Below are positions 21,638 to 24,247 of a DNA stretch of 24,247 bases, in pieces. A program made the translations under genes and the position numbers. Position 1 is the first letter of the stretch, and each line of letters begins with the position of its first letter. Origin of the DNA: CAZMXI01 sp964570205 (GTDB lineage: Bacteria > Planctomycetota > Phycisphaerae > Tepidisphaerales > Tepidisphaeraceae); the NCBI GenBank assembly GCA_964570205.1, contig CAZMXI010000067.1, forward strand, positions 1 to 24,247, in the 5' to 3' direction. The notes beneath the pieces were generated by a model. It did not search any database, was not told the origin of the DNA, and worked only from the letters and a program-made list of their open reading frames with translations.

Positions 21638-23541
21638 GCATCGACGGCCGCGCGAACCGGGTAATCTCCGTCACAGGCGAAATCAAACCGTCTGTCGCCC
21701 ACGCTGACGCGAAGGTTCCGCCCGTCCGGCGTGGCGTTTACGTCGGCCACGGGGTCCGGAGCCGTTCCCTCGCCGGTCTCCAGCACAAACACCAACGCCA
21801 TCCGGTCTTTCCCGGCATAGTCGAACCTGATGCGATGCGTGTTGACGGGGGTGGCTTCGATACCGATATCCATCTTGCCCGGAAGGACGGGCCGGCAGCG
21901 CAGCCAGCTCTCGCCGTTGGATGTGAAGACGCTCTGGTTCTCCACCGTGGGCCGATCGGGCGCCTGAAGCAGCCAGGAGACTTTGGGCAACTGCTTGCCC
22001 GGCGCTGCGCGCAACTGGTCAACGATGATCACGGTTCCCGGCCGAATGAACAGCATCTGCCGAACGCAACTGGCCAGTTCGGGGCAATCGTAGGCCTGGG
22101 CGAACTGGCCGGAGACGGCCGCCCACTCGCCGGCATCGGCATGGAAGAGGATGTCGCCTGTCTCCAGCTTCCGGCCGGCGGTCAGGTTCCTCTTGAAGTC
22201 CTCGACGGTGACGAACCACTGGCCGCGAGCGGGGCGCTGGGGCTTGCCGCCGATGAGCAGGGTGTTGTGGTTTTCGGTCTTCTGCTGGGGCCCGGCGACC
22301 TTGCGATAGACCGGCGGATCGACGGCCAGCAGGCCGCGACGGTAGATCAGGAAGCTGCCCTGGTCGTAATGGTGATGATCGCCGAAGTGATCCGCGCAGC
22401 GGAAGCCAACGATGGTGGCGTCATCCGCCCAACTGCCGCGGGCGATGAAGTGCCCGCTCTGGCGGTTGCCGGCCAGGTAGCTCAGGGGGGGAGTCTCCGC
22501 CTTTTCGCCGATGCGCGATGGGAGCTGGCGGGTGTAGAGCATGTAGAAGATGGCCGTCTCGCCGTGGAAACGGCTGAGGCCGCGCTTGTCGGCGATCCAT
22601 TGGCCGAATCGCCTGCCCTGTGGCGACTGGAGCGCCCAGGTTGCCGCATCGATGATGCCGGCCATTTCGTGCGTGACGCCCCCATTGGGCCCGCCCTGGA
22701 GATCTCCCCAGGGGATGTAGCGCATGTCCGGCAGCGTGCTGTGGATCAGGTTCTCGAAGTGGCGGTCGAGCCAGCGGTTGTCCTGGCCGCGGATGGGAGT
22801 GACCAGGTCGGTTTCGAACGCGCTCTGGGCGGCCAGCACCGTGTAGACGCCGGGAGCAAAGACATAGAGCGACCAGTAGCCCATCGGCTCGCTGGGCAGG
22901 CCGTCGAGGTATCGCCAGGCGGGGAAGAGGCCTGTGTTGAATCGCTGGCGCACCTGCTCGAAGAAGCGGGTGGAGGCTTCATCCTCGCCGGCCGTCGCCA
23001 TGGTCCAGATCGCCGCGCCGCCGGCCGACATCCAGATGTAGTTGTGGAACATGTGGTCATTGCTGACCTTGATTGCCTCGCGCACGAGCGGCATGACGTT
23101 CTGCCGCACTTCGGCCTTGATGGCGTCGGTGAATGCGGGGCAATTGTAGAGCCAGTCGTACGCCAGGCCGAACTCCATCAGGCGGAAGAAGATGTGGAAC
23201 GTGTCGACGTTGCCTGGATAGCGGTAGGCCCGCATGCGCGCGACGGCCTTGTCGGCCGCGGGCTGCTCGCCGGTGAGCAGCCAGACCATCGCGTGAGCGG
23301 AGGCATTGTCCTGCGATCGAAGCTGCCGGAGCATCGCGTCAAACGGCTGGTCGCGCGGGATTGAGCGGATCTGGTCGAGCGAGATCGCGTGCGGAGCGGC
23401 TTTGGAACGGAGGAAGACCCGCGGATGGTCGGGCTTGATCTTCGAGGCTGGGGGAATCAACTCCTGCCCGGCCGCCACGCCGCAGAAAAGCGAACCCAGC
23501 CATGCGAAGATCAGCAGATTCACCGTCGATGCCATCCTCAT
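21631..23541 (-). CDS. Secreted heparinase II/III-like polysaccharide lyase family protein
   Basis: 636 residues from ATG 23541, with AGGAGG 7 nt upstream. The signal peptide is MRMASTVNLLIFAWLGSLFCGVAAG. The N-terminal half is all-helical (DNASAHAMVWLLTGEQPAAD, LMEFGLAYDWLYNCPAFTD, NDHMFHNYIWMSAGGAAIW), as in the alpha/alpha toroid of heparinase II/III and alginate lyases. The C-terminal half (from about residue 380) is the beta-sandwich domain with DHFGDHHHYDQGSFLIYRRG, LLAVDPPVYRK and ENHNTLLIGG. His and Tyr residues in HNYIWMS and HHHYDQG are where catalytic and metal-binding residues lie in the family. It likely degrades an acidic polysaccharide outside the cytoplasm; the substrate cannot be told. 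The frame is open 159 nt further upstream, but that reads through the promoter region. Confidence 0.85.
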   Translation of the reverse strand: MRMASTVNLLIFAWLGSLFCGVAAGQELIPPASKIKPDHPRVFLRSKAAPHAISLDQIRSIPRDQPFDAMLRQLRSQDNASAHAMVWLLTGEQPAADKAVARMRAYRYPGNVDTFHIFFRLMEFGLAYDWLYNCPAFTDAIKAEVRQNVMPLVREAIKVSNDHMFHNYIWMSAGGAAIWTMATAGEDEASTRFFEQVRQRFNTGLFPAWRYLDGLPSEPMGYWSLYVFAPGVYTVLAAQSAFETDLVTPIRGQDNRWLDRHFENLIHSTLPDMRYIPWGDLQGGPNGGVTHEMAGIIDAATWALQSPQGRRFGQWIADKRGLSRFHGETAIFYMLYTRQLPSRIGEKAETPPLSYLAGNRQSGHFIARGSWADDATIVGFRCADHFGDHHHYDQGSFLIYRRGLLAVDPPVYRKVAGPQQKTENHNTLLIGGKPQRPARGQWFVTVEDFKRNLTAGRKLETGDILFHADAGEWAAVSGQFAQAYDCPELASCVRQMLFIRPGTVIIVDQLRAAPGKQLPKVSWLLQAPDRPTVENQSVFTSNGESWLRCRPVLPGKMDIGIEATPVNTHRIRFDYAGKDRMALVFVLETGEGTAPDPVADVNATPDGRNLRVSVGDRRFDFACDGDYPVRAAVDAQ

Positions 23542-23655
23542 GAACCGGCCTCCTGTTCCGTGAGCGCAAGAGCTGAGACCTGACGAGTCTCCCACCTTTC
23601 GTAATACTCCCGCGATGGTGATCCGATGAAGCAACGTGGCGACTTGGGCGCCATC

Positions 23656-23688
23656 AAACAAAAAGGGCGACCCATTGCAGGGTCGCCC
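23656..23688 (-). terminator. Intrinsic terminator of the sigma factor gene
   Basis: On the minus strand, GGGCGACCC, loop TGCAAT and GGGTCGCCC form a perfect 9-bp stem (23665-23688), followed by TTTTTGTTTG. It lies about 25 nt after the sigma factor stop codon, so the heparinase-like gene downstream must use its own promoter. Confidence 0.92.
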
Positions 23689-23712
23689 TGGTTTGACCAT
23701 GTCGCCTTCCGC

Positions 23713-24247
23713 CTACCCGCGCATCACGCCTCCGGGCAGGAAGCCTTCGAGCTTGCGGGCGCGGACGGGGTGCTGGAGCTTGCGGATGGCCTTGGCCTCG
23801 ACCTGGCGCACACGCTCTCGCGTGACCTTGAAGATGCGGCCGACCTCTTCCAGCGTGTAGGTGTAGCCGTCGCCGATGCCGTAGCGCAGCTTGATGATCT
23901 CTCGCTCGCGGTAGGTCAGCGTCTTGAGGACCTGCTCGATCTTGTCCTTGAGCATTTCCTGCGTGGCGGTTTCCACCGGGTTCTCGGCCCGCTCATCCTC
24001 GATGAAGTCGCCGAAATAGCTGTCTTCGCTTTCGCCGACGGGGCGGTCGAGGCTGATGGGGTGGCGGCTGATCTTCAGCACGCGGCGCGTCTCGCTCACG
24101 CTCATCTTGGCGCGCTTGGCGATCTCCTCGATGGTCGGCTCGCGGCCGACTTCCTGCATGATCTGCTTGCTGATGTTTCTCAGCTTGCTCATCGTCTCGA
24201 TCATGTGGACGGGGATGCGGATCGTGCGGGCATGGTCGGCGATGGCG
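23713..24247 (-). CDS. rpoD: Primary RNA polymerase sigma factor RpoD/SigA, C-terminal part (runs off right edge)
   Basis: About 178 residues are present; the 5' end is outside the window. It enters in region 3 after IADHARTIRIPVHMIETM, the hallmark junction of regions 2.4/3.0. Region 3 continues with KQIMQEVGREPTIEEIAK, and ISLDRPVGESEDSYFGDFIED is the region 3.2 finger. Region 4 has LKTLTYREREIIKLRYGIGD and a helix-turn-helix TLEEVGRIFKVTRERVRQVE, followed by AKAIRKLQHPVRARKL. A 10-residue tail (EGFLPGGVMRG) extends beyond the usual end. The VxxER..RQ recognition helix means it should read TTGACA-type -35 boxes. An intrinsic terminator follows the stop. Confidence 0.95.
   Translation of the reverse strand, partial: AIADHARTIRIPVHMIETMSKLRNISKQIMQEVGREPTIEEIAKRAKMSVSETRRVLKISRHPISLDRPVGESEDSYFGDFIEDERAENPVETATQEMLKDKIEQVLKTLTYREREIIKLRYGIGDGYTYTLEEVGRIFKVTRERVRQVEAKAIRKLQHPVRARKLEGFLPGGVMRG

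Noticed and set aside
21835..23364. 509-codon open frame on the plus strand
   Set aside because: It is antisense to the heparinase-like gene, which has a signal peptide, ribosome binding site and family motifs; the shadow has none.

Overview
The window is a high-GC bacterial chromosome segment, most likely from Planctomycetota and possibly class Phycisphaerae. The best marker is the N-terminus of the calcium-repeat protein at the left edge. It carries VVERLEGRRMLS about 30 residues in, matching the LE-x-R-x-x-L-type motif found near the start of many large planctomycete extracytoplasmic proteins. Supporting signs are a permuted Gsp-type secretion operon with PilM/PilN/PilO/PilP-like parts, a Tat-exported sugar epimerase, a secreted polysaccharide-lyase-like protein, and rsmH standing outside a division/cell-wall cluster. 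The class-level call is inference. I saw no rRNA, tRNA, CRISPR array or intact insertion sequence.

Layout. 1-686 (-): 5' part of an RTX-like extracellular protein. 687-1040: gene-poor, with two hairpins in that gene's leader. 1041-1535 (+): remnant of the C-terminal specificity region of a type ISP restriction-modification enzyme. 1565-1583: a palindromic REP-like element. 1714-2439 (+): PP2C-type phosphatase. 2638-2949 (+): small helix-turn-helix-like protein, followed by a strong intrinsic terminator and then rsmH (3059-3964). 3968-4774 (-): PPK2 polyphosphate kinase, divergent from a Tat-exported sugar isomerase/epimerase (4980-5942), then truB (6070-6747).

6799-19115 (-) is a compact, mostly overlapping type II secretion operon. 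It is transcribed gspE-F-G-H-I-J-K-L-M, then a GspC/PilP-like gene, the secretin gspD, and a lipoprotein that is a candidate secretin partner. In the usual gsp order C and D come first; here they come last. Upstream on the same strand is a small exported Gly/Gln-rich protein (19205-19732). To the right are a 68-aa unknown (19946), a secreted dienelactone hydrolase (20365), a DUF5335-like protein (21287), a secreted heparinase II/III-like protein (21631-23541, -) and the 3' part of the primary sigma factor gene (23713-24247, -) with its terminator.

How the genes fit together: the secretion operon could export the degradative or extracellular proteins coded around it (heparinase-like, RTX-like), but nothing in the sequence proves that link. 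The most interesting non-coding pattern is a TANNNT hexamer 6-8 nt before the start codon of five genes (rsmH, ppk2, truB, gspE, dienelactone hydrolase). These five lack a good ribosome binding site, whereas several other genes have a clear AGGAG. This suggests leaderless transcripts. Other points of interest are the Gly-rich inserts in the secretin, the T4P-like assembly platform, and poly-G tracts in the promoter region of the dienelactone hydrolase.
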